This document shows, piece by piece, positions 42,923-54,368 of a stretch of DNA of 59,643 nucleotides. This stretch comes from Nonomuraea terrae (lineage in GTDB: Bacteria; Actinomycetota; Actinomycetes; Streptosporangiales; Streptosporangiaceae): assembly GCF_004348995.1 (NCBI RefSeq), contig NZ_SMKQ01000029.1, positions 1 to 59,643 on the forward strand, in the 5' to 3' direction. The notes beneath the pieces are model-generated. The model was given only the letters and a program-made list of their open reading frames with translations. It searched no databases and was not told the DNA's origin. How positions within the stretch are numbered: position 1 is the first letter of the stretch; the number at the start of each line of letters is the position of its first letter. The translations under genes were made by a program, and so were the position numbers.

Positions 42923-44099
42923 ACCGAGCACGCGCGGCGTCCCGATCGAGCTGCGGAAGGTGACCAAGGCGTTCCCCGGCGGCCGGGCGCCCGCCGTACA
43001 GGAGCTCGACCTCACCATCGCGGCCGGCGAGATCGTGGTCCTCGTCGGGCCGTCCGGCTGCGGCAAGACCACCACCATGCGCATGATCAACCGGCTGATC
43101 GAGCCCACCTCGGGCGACATCCTCATCGACGGCCGCAGCTCCCGCGACATCGACCCCGACCGGCTCAGACGCCACATCGGGTACGTGATCCAGCAGGCGG
43201 GGCTGTTCCCGCACATGACCGTGGCCTCGAACATCGCGCAGGTGCCCAAGCTGCTCGGCTGGGACCGCCGCCGCATCGCCGAACGCGTCGACGAGCTGCT
43301 CACACTCGTGGGCCTGGAGCCGTCCACGTTCCGCGACACGTTCCCGCGCCGGCTCTCCGGCGGGCAGCAGCAGCGCGTCGGCGTCGCCCGCGCGCTGGCC
43401 GCCGACCCGCCCGTGCTGCTCATGGACGAGCCGTTCGGCGCGCTCGACCCGATCAGCCGCCAGCGCCTGCAGGACGAGCTGCTCAGGCTTCAGGACGACC
43501 TGTCCAAGACGATCGTCTTCGTCACCCACGACATCGACGAGGCGCTCAAGCTCGGCGACCACATCGCGATCATGCAGCGCCCCGGCCACATCGTGCAGTA
43601 CGCCAGGCCCGCGGAGATCCTCACGAACCCGGCCGACGCGTACGTCGAGGAGTTCCTCGGCGCCGGCTCGTCGATGCGGCTGCTGAGCCTGACCAAGGTG
43701 GGCGACATCGAGCTGGACCAGGTGCCGTACGCGGCCGAGGACGCCGACGCGCGCGAGGTGCTCGCCGAGATGGAGCGCGACGGCCGCGGGTACGCGCTGG
43801 TCCTCGACGGCATGCGGCGTCCGCTGCGCTGGGTCACGACCGCCCACCTCAAGGGACGGGAAGGGCCGGTCGGCACGACGGGTGACGAGATCAGCGGCTC
43901 CATCGGCCGCAGGAAGACCTTGCAGGACGCCCTGGAGGAGCTGCTCAACGCCGACACCGACATCGTCCCCGTGACGGGCAGGCACCAGGCGTACGAGGGG
44001 GCGCTGTCGCTGGCCACGGTGCAGAACGCCATCCAGTCGATCAAGGCCAGGGAACGCGAGCGCCGCATGCTCCGCCTCGGCCGGGAGGAGGGCGGATGA
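42915..44099 (+). CDS. Osmoprotectant ABC transporter ATP-binding protein (OpuCA/ProV type)
   Basis: A 394-residue ATPase. Walker A is GPSGCGKTT, the family-specific RMINRLIEPTSGDI follows, then the signature [15 protein letters not shown], Walker B LLMDEPFGALDP and THDIDEAL. Residues about 255-380 are a CBS-like regulatory part (ALVLDGMRRPLRWVTTAHL, TDIVPVTGRHQAYEG), which senses ionic strength in OpuA. It lies inside a four-gene operon with overlapping ends. Confidence 0.93.
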   Translation: MSEPSTRGVPIELRKVTKAFPGGRAPAVQELDLTIAAGEIVVLVGPSGCGKTTTMRMINRLIEPTSGDILIDGRSSRDIDPDRLRRHIGYVIQQAGLFPHMTVASNIAQVPKLLGWDRRRIAERVDELLTLVGLEPSTFRDTFPRRLSGGQQQRVGVARALAADPPVLLMDEPFGALDPISRQRLQDELLRLQDDLSKTIVFVTHDIDEALKLGDHIAIMQRPGHIVQYARPAEILTNPADAYVEEFLGAGSSMRLLSLTKVGDIELDQVPYAAEDADAREVLAEMERDGRGYALVLDGMRRPLRWVTTAHLKGREGPVGTTGDEISGSIGRRKTLQDALEELLNADTDIVPVTGRHQAYEGALSLATVQNAIQSIKARERERRMLRLGREEGG

Positions 44100-44872
44100 G
44101 CCTGTCCACCGCCGCCGCCGAGCGGGAGACGATCCCCGAGCCGCGGATCGGCCGCTCCTGGCATGTGGTGCTGCCGCCGCTGTGCTACCTCGCCGTGGCC
44201 GCCGCCATGATCGCCTACACGCAGATGGTGCCGCTGGACGGCATCGAACGCGGCTCGCTCAACCTGCCGTTCGTGCTGCGACGCACCTGGGAGCACATCC
44301 GGCTGGTGTTCTTCTCCACGGTGCTGGTGCTGGCGGTGGCGCTGCCGCTGGGCATCGTGCTCACCCGGCCGGGCCTGCGCCGGGTGACGCCGTACGCGCT
44401 GGCCCTGGCGAACCTGGGCCAGGCGATCCCCGCGGTGGGCATGGTCGTGCTGCTGGCGGTGCTGTTCAGGATCGGGTTCTGGACGGCGGTGGCGGCGTTG
44501 TTCGCCTACAGTCTGCTGCCCACGCTGCGCAACACGATGGTCGGGCTGGAACAGGTGGACCCGCGGCTGGTGGACGCGGGCCGCGGGATCGGCATGTCGG
44601 CGGTCGGCGTGCTGGCCAAGGTGGAGCTGCCGATGGCGGTGCCGGTCATCCTGTCGGGCGTCAGGACCACGCTGGTGCTGAACGTCGGCACGGCCGGCAT
44701 CGCGGCGTTCATCGGCGCGGGCGGGCTCGGAGACCTGATCACCGCCGGGGTGAGCACACAGCGCAACCTGGTCCTCATCACCGGATGCGTGCTCATCGCG
44801 GTGCTGGCGCTGATCCTCGACTGGCTGGGCGGGCTCGCGCAGCGTCTGCTCTCGCCGAAGGGACTGTCGTGA
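44096..44872 (+). CDS. Osmoprotectant ABC transporter permease (OpuCD/ProW type)
   Basis: A 258-residue second permease. It has a longer N-terminal part with an extra membrane segment (VVLPPLCYLAVAAAMIAYTQ), then the core with LRNTMVGLEQVDPRLVDAGR and GTAGIAAFIGAGGLGDLI. It pairs with the first permease to form the channel. The start overlaps the ATPase stop (ATGA) and the stop overlaps the next GTG. Confidence 0.93.
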   Translation: MSLSTAAAERETIPEPRIGRSWHVVLPPLCYLAVAAAMIAYTQMVPLDGIERGSLNLPFVLRRTWEHIRLVFFSTVLVLAVALPLGIVLTRPGLRRVTPYALALANLGQAIPAVGMVVLLAVLFRIGFWTAVAALFAYSLLPTLRNTMVGLEQVDPRLVDAGRGIGMSAVGVLAKVELPMAVPVILSGVRTTLVLNVGTAGIAAFIGAGGLGDLITAGVSTQRNLVLITGCVLIAVLALILDWLGGLAQRLLSPKGLS

Positions 44873-45825
44873 GAGCGCTCGTGGCGCTGCTGCTCGTGCT
44901 GGTCCTGGCGGGGTGCGGGCTGGAGCGGGCAGGGTCGTTCGTGCCGCCGGTCGAGCCGGCCGGCATCCGGCCGGTGGCCTCGCTGGAGGGCACGACCGTG
45001 CGGGTGACGTCCAAGGAGTTCACCGAGCAGCTCGTGCTCGGCAAGATCGCGGTGCTGGCGCTGTCCGCCGCGGGCGCCGACGTGGTGGACCAGACCAACG
45101 TCCAGGGCAGCGTGAACGCCCGCGCCTCCCTGACCCGGGGCGACGCCGACCTGATGTGGGAGTACACCGGCACCGGCTGGATCACCTACCTCGGCCAGCG
45201 CCGGCCGATCCCCGACCCGTGGCGGCAGTACGTGGCCGTGCGCGACCTGGACCTGCGCCGCAACGGCATCGTCTGGCTGCCGCCCGCGCCGCTGAACAAC
45301 ACCTACGCCGTCGGCGTCACCCACGCCACCGCCCAGCGGTGGGGCCTGCGGACGATCTCCGACATCAGAAAGATCCCGGTGCGGCAGCGTACGTTCTGCG
45401 TCGACCACGAGACCTTCGGCAGGGACGACGGTTTCCTCGGCATGCTCAGGGCCTACGGCCTGCGCTACGGCACCGACATCCCCGGGCAGGGCGTGCGCCG
45501 GGTGTCGGTCGGCGTGCTCTACGACTCCGTCGCGAGCGACAGGTGCGCCCTCGGCATGGTGACCACGACGGACGGCCGGGTCGAGGCGCTCGACCTGACG
45601 CTCCTGCAGGACGACAAGAAGTTCTTCCCCCTCTACAACGCGTCGGTGACCATGCGGCGCGAGCTCGCCGACGCCCACCCGGAGATCGCGCGGATCTTCG
45701 CGCCCATCAGCGCCAAGCTGACCGACAAGGTGATGCGCGACCTCAACGCCCAGGTGGACGTGGACGGCGACGTGCCCGCCCTGGTCGCCCGCGACTGGCT
45801 CAGAGCCGAGGGTTTCGTCCGGTGA
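44869..45825 (+). CDS. Osmoprotectant ABC transporter substrate-binding lipoprotein (OpuCC/OsmF type)
   Basis: A 318-residue binding protein. The lipoprotein signal is short with Cys16 in LAGC. The body shows VRVTSKEFTEQLVLGKIAVL, the hallmark of quaternary-ammonium binding proteins, then DLMWEYTGTGWITYLG and DDKKFFPLYNASVTMRRELA. Aromatic residues in these blocks would cage the ligand. It begins at GTG 44869 within GTGA. The cargo is probably glycine betaine, choline or carnitine. Confidence 0.92.
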   Translation: MRALVALLLVLVLAGCGLERAGSFVPPVEPAGIRPVASLEGTTVRVTSKEFTEQLVLGKIAVLALSAAGADVVDQTNVQGSVNARASLTRGDADLMWEYTGTGWITYLGQRRPIPDPWRQYVAVRDLDLRRNGIVWLPPAPLNNTYAVGVTHATAQRWGLRTISDIRKIPVRQRTFCVDHETFGRDDGFLGMLRAYGLRYGTDIPGQGVRRVSVGVLYDSVASDRCALGMVTTTDGRVEALDLTLLQDDKKFFPLYNASVTMRRELADAHPEIARIFAPISAKLTDKVMRDLNAQVDVDGDVPALVARDWLRAEGFVR

Positions 45826-45864
45826 TGGCGTTAGCCATACCGGGCCACGGGCAGGCCGCCTGAT

Positions 45865-46716
45865 ATGTCGGAAACACCACCACCGCAGAAGCAGCCGTAC
45901 CCGGGTCAGACCGGCGAAATGGCCCCCGAGCCGCGCGACGAGATGCGCGGCTACCAGGGCAGGGGCCTGCTGCAGGACAAGAAGTGCCTGATCACCGGCG
46001 GCGACTCGGGCATCGGCAGGGCGGTCGCCGTGGCCTTCGCCAAGGAGGGGGCCGACGTCGCGATCGCGTACCTGAACGAGCACGAGGACGCCGCGCACAC
46101 CCGCAAGCTGGTCGAGGCCACCGGCCGGCGCTGCGTGCCGCTGCCCGGCGACCTGGGCGACCGCGCCCACTGCGCCTCGGTCGTCGAGCAGGCCGTCTCC
46201 GAGCTGGGCGGCCTGGACGTCCTGGTCAACAACGTGGCCTACCAGGCGCCGGTGAGCGGCCTGGAGGAGCTGACCGACGAGCAGTGGGAGCACACGTTCG
46301 CGGTCAACATCCACAGCTATTTCCGGGTGACCAAGGCCGCCCTGCCCCACCTGCGGGAGGGCGGCGCGATCATCAACACCTCCTCGATCAACGGCCTGCG
46401 CGGCAACAAGTCGCTCATCGACTACGCCGCCACGAAGGGCGCCATCAACGCCTTCACCTACTCCATGGCGCAGAACCTGGTCGAACGCGGCATCCGGGTC
46501 AACGCCGTGGCACCGGGCCCGGTGTGGACGCCGCTGATCCCGGCGACCATGCCCGAGGAGAAGGTGGGCAAGTTCGGTCAGCAGGTGCCGATGCAGCGGG
46601 CCGCCGACCCGGACGAGATCGCCCCTTCGTACGTCTTCTTCGCCTCGGGGCTGATGTCGTCGTACTACACGGGCGAGGTCCTCGCCCCGATCGGCGGCGA
46701 GACGCTGCCCGGATGA
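45865..46716 (+). CDS. SDR-family oxidoreductase (YghA/general-stress type)
   Basis: A 283-residue SDR with the 35-residue Pro-rich N-terminal extension typical of the YghA/GSP39 group (PPPQKQPYPGQTGEMAPEPR). It then shows ITGGDSGIGRAVA, NNVAYQ, SSING and YAATK (Tyr187, Lys191), ending GEVLAPIGGETLPG. Members are NADP-dependent aldehyde or alcohol oxidoreductases often induced by stress. It follows the osmoprotectant operon by 40 bases, so it may share its stress regulation. Confidence 0.9.
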   Translation: MSETPPPQKQPYPGQTGEMAPEPRDEMRGYQGRGLLQDKKCLITGGDSGIGRAVAVAFAKEGADVAIAYLNEHEDAAHTRKLVEATGRRCVPLPGDLGDRAHCASVVEQAVSELGGLDVLVNNVAYQAPVSGLEELTDEQWEHTFAVNIHSYFRVTKAALPHLREGGAIINTSSINGLRGNKSLIDYAATKGAINAFTYSMAQNLVERGIRVNAVAPGPVWTPLIPATMPEEKVGKFGQQVPMQRAADPDEIAPSYVFFASGLMSSYYTGEVLAPIGGETLPG

Positions 46717-46722
46717 GCGAAG

Positions 46723-46758
46723 GCGGCCACCCGGTCAGGTTTCCGGCGTGGTGGCCGC
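46723..46758. terminator. Terminator hairpin between SDR and thiC
   Basis: Stem GCGGCCACC / GGTGGCCGC with an 18-base loop, six bases after the SDR stop. It probably ends rightward transcription. Confidence 0.6.
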
Positions 46759-46776
46759 TCCTCGATCGTGGGCGAC

Positions 46777-46799
46777 GAGGCCGGCGCGCCACCGGCCTC
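46777..46799. terminator. Second hairpin between convergent genes
   Basis: Stem GAGGCCGG / CCGGCCTC with a 7-base loop, 13 bases past the thiC stop on the minus strand. It probably terminates thiC. Confidence 0.6.
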
Positions 46800-46811
46800 C
46801 TCATGCACCGG

Positions 46812-49760
<2,949 letters not shown>

Positions 49761-49771
<11 letters not shown>

Positions 49772-50255
49772 CGATGGGCGCCGTCCGCGGCTTGGCCAGC
49801 CGTACGTAGTCGTCCGTGGCCAGCGCCACCGACCGGTCGAGGCGGGCGGCGTTGAAGTACAGCTCGGGCTGCCCCAGCAGTGACGGGTCGGCGACCAGCT
49901 CCAACCGCGGGTCGTAGCTGAACGGCAGCACCGTCCCGCTGACGCTGCCCGCCAGCTCCTCGGCCTTGTCCTTGCCGGCGAAGCCGACGTACGTGCCGTC
50001 GAGCAACTCCTTGACGGCCTGCAGGTCGAGCCGGGCGTCGCCAGGGACGACGGCCAGCACGTGCCGCGTCTGCTTTTTGCCGATCTTGACCATCACGATC
50101 AGGCACTTGGCCGCCTGCGACACGTCGTGCCCGCGCAACGCGCTGACCTCGTCCGTACGCCCCTCGGGAGCGTGGTCGATCAGCCGGTAGCGCGCTCCTG
50201 CCGCGTCCATGTCGGCGATCAGCCGCTCGTAGGCGGCGTACGGCTCACCAGTCAC
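49761..50255 (-). CDS. YbaK/aminoacyl-tRNA deacylase-associated domain protein
   Basis: A 164-residue protein of the YbaK/ProX editing-domain fold: YRLIDHAPEGRTDEVSALRG, AAKCLIVMVKIGKKQTRHVL (with the conserved Lys) and DGTYVGFAGKDKAEELAG. Such domains hydrolyse misacylated tRNA in trans. It starts at GTG 50255, overlapping the ArsR gene stop by eleven bases, so it is translated with that regulator. Confidence 0.85.
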
Positions 50256-50547
50256 TGCTCAGCATCTCCTTCACCGCGGCGATCCGGTCCTCGTCGCGCC
50301 GGTAGAACACCCACTGTTTGATCCTCCTGCCGCGGATCAGGCCCGCCTTCGCGAGCACCTTGAGATGCTCGCCGCAGGTCGGCTGGCTCACGCCCAGCTT
50401 CTCGGCGATGAACAGCGAGCAGACGCCGTCGCGTACGAGGTCGCCCTCGCGCTGCGGCGAGAAGTGGCGCGCGGGGTCGCGCAGCCATTCCAGGATCTGC
50501 AGCCGCTTGTCATTGGACAACGCCTTGACCAGGTCGACATCCAGCAC
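50245..50547 (-). CDS. ArsR-family transcriptional regulator
   Basis: A 100-residue winged-helix regulator. It shows VKALSNDKRLQILEWL, then LFIAEKLGVSQPTCGEHLKV (recognition helix) and QWVFYRRDEDRI in the wing. The longer frame to 50610 crosses the promoter, so I place the start at GTG 50547; GTG 50550 is equally possible. There is no ribosome site, and the -10 element lies only three to six bases upstream, which fits a leaderless mRNA. A Cys-containing ligand pair is not obvious. It is coupled to the YbaK gene. Confidence 0.85.
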   Translation of the reverse strand: MLDVDLVKALSNDKRLQILEWLRDPARHFSPQREGDLVRDGVCSLFIAEKLGVSQPTCGEHLKVLAKAGLIRGRRIKQWVFYRRDEDRIAAVKEMLSSDW

Positions 50548-50550
50548 CAC

Positions 50551-50582
50551 GGCATTATGGCAATTAGCTAATTCCCTGTCTA
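50551..50582 (-). promoter_or_regulatory. Leaderless promoter with embedded palindromic operator
   Basis: On the minus strand TAGACA (50582-50577) is 17 bases from CATAAT (50559-50554), a good sigma-70 pair. The spacer contains the perfect 12-bp palindrome AATTAGCTAATT (50562-50573). The transcription start would fall on the GTG of the ArsR gene. Autorepression by ArsR at this palindrome is the natural reading. Confidence 0.65.
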
Positions 50583-50723
50583 TGGGGGCGCGCTCCACTT
50601 GGCTCAGCACACTGGAGTGGGCCCCCTACAGGCCCTTCACCCGATACCGGCGCTCCTGGCCGCCGAAGCGCGTTCTCCCACCCACGGAGAGAACCGCCGA
50701 CGGCGGCCTCGCGCAGCGGACGA

Positions 50724-50777
50724 TCAGGAGGACGCCTGCACAACGGGCGGCCCTTCGCTGACCCGCGCCAGCACCCC
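50724..50777 (-). pseudogene. Fossil C-terminus of a second AIM24 gene
   Basis: Minus-strand translation gives GVLARVSEGPPVVQASS and a stop. The intact gene beside it ends FVLVQASEGPPVVKASS. The two DNA segments are about 80% alike over some 50 bases and are arranged in tandem. No other AIM24-like sequence precedes the fossil, so most of a tandem paralogue has been lost. Confidence 0.7.
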
Positions 50778-50778
50778 G

Positions 50779-51444
50779 TCAGGAGGACGCCTTCACCACG
50801 GGAGGACCTTCGCTGGCCTGCACCAACACGAAGCCCTGCCCCCGGAACGCCAACTGCATGGCCTCGCCACTCCCCCGCCCGATCAGCGCACCCGCCTTCA
50901 TCGTCCGGTTGACGCCGACCTGCAACCCCGCACTCCAGCAGACCGCCGCCTGCCCATCGACGAACGTCGGCATGCGCGCCACGTCGAGCAACACCGGCGT
51001 GCCATGAGTGGTCACCGCCACCCATCCGGTGCCGGTGACCGTGGTGTTGAACAACCCGCCGGCCGCCACCCCGGCCCCCTGGACCCGCTGGATGTCCCAG
51101 GTCATCTGCGGCTGGAACGCCAGCAGATTACGCCCGTTGACCGTGATCCCCTCGTTCTCCAGGTAGAACAGGTGGATGTCGTCGGCATTGTCGGCCAGAT
51201 AGAGCACCCCCTGCCCGCGCACCCGCATCAGCGAGGCACCCTCACCCGTCACGGCCTTCTTCAGCAGCTTGCCGAGCCCGCCGGCGCCCTCGTAGTCGAA
51301 GTCCATCTGCCCCTGAAAGGCGACCATCGACCCCTGCTTGGCCAGCACCTCGGGGAGCTGCACGCGCAACATCTTGCCGTTCTCCAGCGCAAAGCCAGGA
51401 GGCAACTGCCGAGGATCGAAATTCCCGAAAATCGAGCTACGCAC
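50779..51444 (-). CDS. AIM24-family protein
   Basis: A 221-residue protein with the beta-sandwich AIM24 fold: MVAFQGQMDFDYEGAGGLGK, GEGASLMRVRGQGVLYLADN and WVAVTTHGTPVLLDVARMP. AIM24 proteins are widespread; the mitochondrial relative affects inner-membrane organisation, but the bacterial role is unclear. The Gly-rich surface and absence of a signal peptide suggest a cytosolic or peripheral protein. The start is GTG 51444. Actinomycetes often have AIM24 genes in tandem, and a fossil copy follows directly. Confidence 0.88.
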   Translation of the reverse strand: MRSSIFGNFDPRQLPPGFALENGKMLRVQLPEVLAKQGSMVAFQGQMDFDYEGAGGLGKLLKKAVTGEGASLMRVRGQGVLYLADNADDIHLFYLENEGITVNGRNLLAFQPQMTWDIQRVQGAGVAAGGLFNTTVTGTGWVAVTTHGTPVLLDVARMPTFVDGQAAVCWSAGLQVGVNRTMKAGALIGRGSGEAMQLAFRGQGFVLVQASEGPPVVKASS

Positions 51445-51670
51445 GGTCCAGCCTTTCGCAGGAGAACTGACACCGCCACCCTACGAAGAACCCCACCACC
51501 GCGCGCGTCCGAACCCCGGCCACCCGCGCCCATCAGCCCTTACCAAGGCCAAGCCCCAACCCAGCACCTCGCCCGAAGCCTCATGCCGGACGCCATCGAG
51601 CAGAGCCCAGGACCGGTCAGCGCCTTCCAGCGGAACCCTCGATCAGCCGGCACCCCTGCCAAAGCCTCGC

Positions 51671-52063
51671 TCAGCCGCGCGCGCCCGCACCCGCAGCCAG
51701 ATCCCGCACGACCTGAATCAACTCCGCCGGGTCGAACGGCTTGGTCAGGTAGGCGTCCACTCCGATGCCCCGGCCCCGCTTCTTGTCGTCGTCCTGCGCC
51801 CTGGCCGTGACGAGCACGACCTTGATGTGCCGCGTGGCCTCCTCGGTACGCAACCGCTCCGCCGTCGTCCACCCGTCCAGGCACGGCATCATCACGTCAA
51901 GCGTGATGACATCAGGCATGACGTCGAGCACGCGATCAAGGCAGTCCTGCCCATCGGTGGCGGTCACGACCTCGAACCCCTCAAGGTTCAGGTTAACCGC
52001 GATGAGCTGCCGGATCACCTCGTCGTCGTCCACGACCAGCACTTTCCCAAGAACCTCGCCCAC
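51671..52063 (-). CDS. Single-domain response regulator (CheY-like)
   Basis: A 130-residue receiver domain with no output domain. It shows VLVVDDDEVIRQL, phospho-acceptor Asp56 in ITLDVMMPCLDGW, VLVTARAQDDDKKRG with a slightly long loop, and the conserved Lys in YLTKPFDP. The start is GTG 52063; a GTG about six codons later is an alternative. It is not next to a kinase gene, so its partner is elsewhere. The 226-base gap to the AIM24 gene holds nothing I can recognise. Confidence 0.9.
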   Translation of the reverse strand: MGEVLGKVLVVDDDEVIRQLIAVNLNLEGFEVVTATDGQDCLDRVLDVMPDVITLDVMMPCLDGWTTAERLRTEEATRHIKVVLVTARAQDDDKKRGRGIGVDAYLTKPFDPAELIQVVRDLAAGAGARG

Positions 52064-52177
52064 GGCCGCAAAGGTACCCGCGCCGGCCCGATCACGTGCG
52101 GTTTCACACGAACTGTTCGCCGACCTTTATCTGGTGCCGAGTGGTGCTCAGATGCTGATAGCCTTGTCACGCATCGA

Positions 52178-52249
52178 GCCCCCTTAGCTCAGGGGATAGA
52201 GCACCGGCCTCCGGAGCCGGGTGCGTAGGTTCGAATCCTACAGGGGGCA
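52178..52249 (+). tRNA. tRNA-Arg (anticodon CCG)
   Basis: The acceptor stem is GCCCCCT/AGGGGGC with A as discriminator. The D arm is GCTC/GAGC, the anticodon stem CCGGC/GCCGG encloses CTCCGGA with CCG at 52211-52213, and the T arm is GTAGG-TTCGAAT-CCTAC. CCA is not encoded. It reads the Arg codon CGG. It marks the boundary to a region of mobile and decayed genes. Confidence 0.97.
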
Positions 52250-52299
52250 CTCGATCTCGATCAGCGGCTAAGTCCGCTGACCAGGGCGAACATCGTACG

Positions 52300-52337
52300 A
52301 ACGGGCGGGCCTCCAGTCTCACGGAGTCCCGCCCGTT
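52300..52337 (+). terminator. Hairpin downstream of tRNA-Arg
   Basis: A perfect 10-bp stem AACGGGCGGG / CCCGCCCGTT with an 18-base loop, 51 bases after the tRNA. It is a likely terminator. The rest of the gap to the IS at 52438 holds no gene that I can support. Confidence 0.65.
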
Positions 52338-52437
52338 CTCGTTGTAGCTCGCTGGTTGTGGACCAGTTGTGGGCCACGATCCCGACGCCGAACCTCATCG
52401 GGTAGGTCTCCTGGCCAGGGGGGTCTGTACGGTCTTC

Positions 52438-54044
52438 GGCTCTGTCGCGAATTCGGTGGTGACGGAACGTTAGGCCAAGAGGATGCGGTGGCGGAGCAGC
52501 GCGAAGCCGGCCGGGCCGTGCATCTGGCGCATGATGCGCTTGGTCTTGGTGTTCACACCTTCGGTGCCGCCGTTGTGGAACGGCAGGGTGACAGCTGCAC
52601 GCACGGCGTCACGGTCCTGGTCGAGGCCGCGAATGAAGGCATGCAGGTGAGGAAGGTCGGCGGCGCGGGCGATGGCGATCCACGCGTCGAGACGGTCGGC
52701 GTTGCCTTCACGCGGCCGGAGCAGGTCGGCGAAACCGCGGACGAGCCCGGCCAAGTCGATCATCTCGGGGCAGGAGGCGGTGAGGTCGTCCAGCAAGCGC
52801 CGGTGCTCATCCTTGAGGTTGTGAGTGTGTGTGAGCAGGAGCCGGGCAAAGCGGCGGGGCGCGATGGGCAGCCGGTCCGCTTCGACTCGCCCTTGAGTGA
52901 TGTAGCGGTAGAGGAGGTTGAAGCTGCCCGGGTAGCCGAGGGCTTTGATCTCGTTGAACAGGTGCAGGACAGGCACGGCGGGGTCCTCGGCCCGGCGGCG
53001 TTTGAGGTGGTCCCGGTAGGGATCGACGAGGGTGGGCCGGTAGAGAGGGGCGCGTTGCAGGCGCATCGGTTCAGGCACGCGGGCGTAGCGTTTGACGGTG
53101 TTCAGGCCCACATTCAGCCGGCGGGCGCATTCCAGCAGGCCGACGCCCTTGCCGAGCAGCTCGTGGACCTGATGCCAGCGCTCGCGGGTGGTCTGCGCAC
53201 GCTTGCCGTCCTTGATCGGGGGACCGGCCTTGGCCCAGCAGGCGCTGTGTCCGGCCACTTCTTTCAGCACGGCCTCGCCGAAGTTGTGCCACAAGTGCCG
53301 GCGATCACCAACCTGAATGGCGTCGGGCACGGCACGCCGGATCGCTTCGGCGTAGGCGCCCGAGCCGTCCGGCAGACCAGCTGCACTCCAGGATGGGCGC
53401 GCAGCCAGGCCTCCAGCACATCGGCGGTGCGGCCGGGCAGAACTTCGATGCGTTGGCGGGTCTCGGCGTTGATGAGCACCGTGGCATAGCGATGACGTCG
53501 ACGCAGCGCGAAGTCGTCCACGCCCAGCACGCGGGGCACTCGCAGCGAAGGTAGTGGCAGACGCAGCAGCAGGCGCAGGGCGGTATGTCGCGATAGGGGC
53601 ACTGCCAGCGCGGCTAACGCCCGTATGGCGGCACGTCCGGCCAGTTCGCGGACCACTGCGCCGATCTGGGAGGTCAGGCGAAGGGTGCGGCGTTGGTAGC
53701 GTTCCAGCACCCCAGGCACCTGTTCCCGGAAGGTTTGGCGGCAGCCACGGGTCGGGCAGATCAAGCGGCGCATCCGCACCACCACCAGCGCCCGGCGTCC
53801 GTCGATCGGGATATCAGCCACATAACGCTGGTGGTAGCCGTGCACGCGTGCCGTCTCGGCTCCGCAGTCAGGACAGGCGGCCGATCGATCCGGGGTTCGC
53901 GCGTGTACCCGGATCTGCTCGCCCTCGTCCGTCACCTCCTCCACGACCAGAGGAGATAACCCCGAGAACACCGTATGCGCGAGATCGTTGCCACCATGCA
54001 CAAGTAGCAGCACGGTGTGTCACCACCGAATTCGCGACAGAGCC
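52438..54044 (-). mobile_element. ISL3-type insertion sequence with perfect 26-bp inverted ends
   Basis: The left end GGCTCTGTCGCGAATTCGGT continues to 52463, and its exact complement occupies 54019-54044. The 1607-bp element carries one ISL3-family transposase gene, now frameshifted. The last 17 bases of the right end (54028-54044) are repeated directly at 54045-54061. No 8-bp target duplication is seen between the flanks (left CGGTCTTC), so the neighbourhood was probably rearranged after insertion. Confidence 0.9.
52470..54013 (-). pseudogene. ISL3-family transposase, inactivated by a frameshift
   Basis: The N-terminal frame (GTG 54013) has the zinc finger [15 protein letters not shown]...CPTRGC and the first catalytic Asp in [16 protein letters not shown]. 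At about 53369-53371 the frame breaks: one G is missing in the codon for the second Asp, so that [15 protein letters not shown] becomes VCRTARAPT. The downstream frame resumes with [16 protein letters not shown] and continues to the third acidic residue in GGTEGVNTKTKRIMR, ending at 52470. Two open frames thus cover one ancestral transposase of about 515 residues. It cannot transpose by itself unless frameshifting occurs. Confidence 0.9.
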
Positions 54045-54061
54045 GAATTCGCGACAGAGCC

Positions 54062-54360
54062 TACTGGACAGAGCCACCAGTGGGCAGAAAGCGCCCGACG
54101 GCAGGACGTGGTACTCGAAGAACGAGTCGGCCAAGAACAAGGTATGCAAGGCCGACTTCCCGAATGCCGCTGCCGAAGAGAAGCGGTGCGACGAATATCC
54201 GTTCGCCAGCACGCTGCAGGGCGGCGGACTCGGGAACGGGAACTTCTCCATTCGGGCTCTAGAAAAATCTCACAACAGCAGTGAAGGCTGGCACAAGTCG
54301 GTCTTCTACGCTCGTTACCGCGTAGCCGGCGGCAACCACTTCTGGGTGTCGGTCGAATAA
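54062..54360 (+). pseudogene. C-terminal fragment of a NucA/NucB-type deoxyribonuclease (toxin domain)
   Basis: About 95 residues in frame up to TAA 54360, with no start and with the IS end directly upstream. The motif RCDEYPFAST followed by LQGGG, then NFSIRALEKSHNSSEGWHKS and FYARYRVAGGNHFWVSVE matches the NucA/NucB DNase domain, whose Asp-Glu pair in DEYPFA is catalytic. In actinomycetes such domains are the C-terminal tips of secreted or polymorphic toxins. The N-terminal carrier is absent, so the gene is broken. A DUF6461-like gene follows after 63 bases and may be its immunity partner. Confidence 0.75.
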
Positions 54361-54368
54361 CGCATGAA

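Noticed and set aside
52341..52437. Remnant of an integrase 3' end beside the tRNA
   Set aside because: A few residues resemble integrase tails, but the match is too short to call.
53554..54360. A single 268-residue plus-strand protein spanning the IS end and the nuclease fragment
   Set aside because: The first 165 residues are antisense to the transposase; only the part after 54061 resembles a nuclease.
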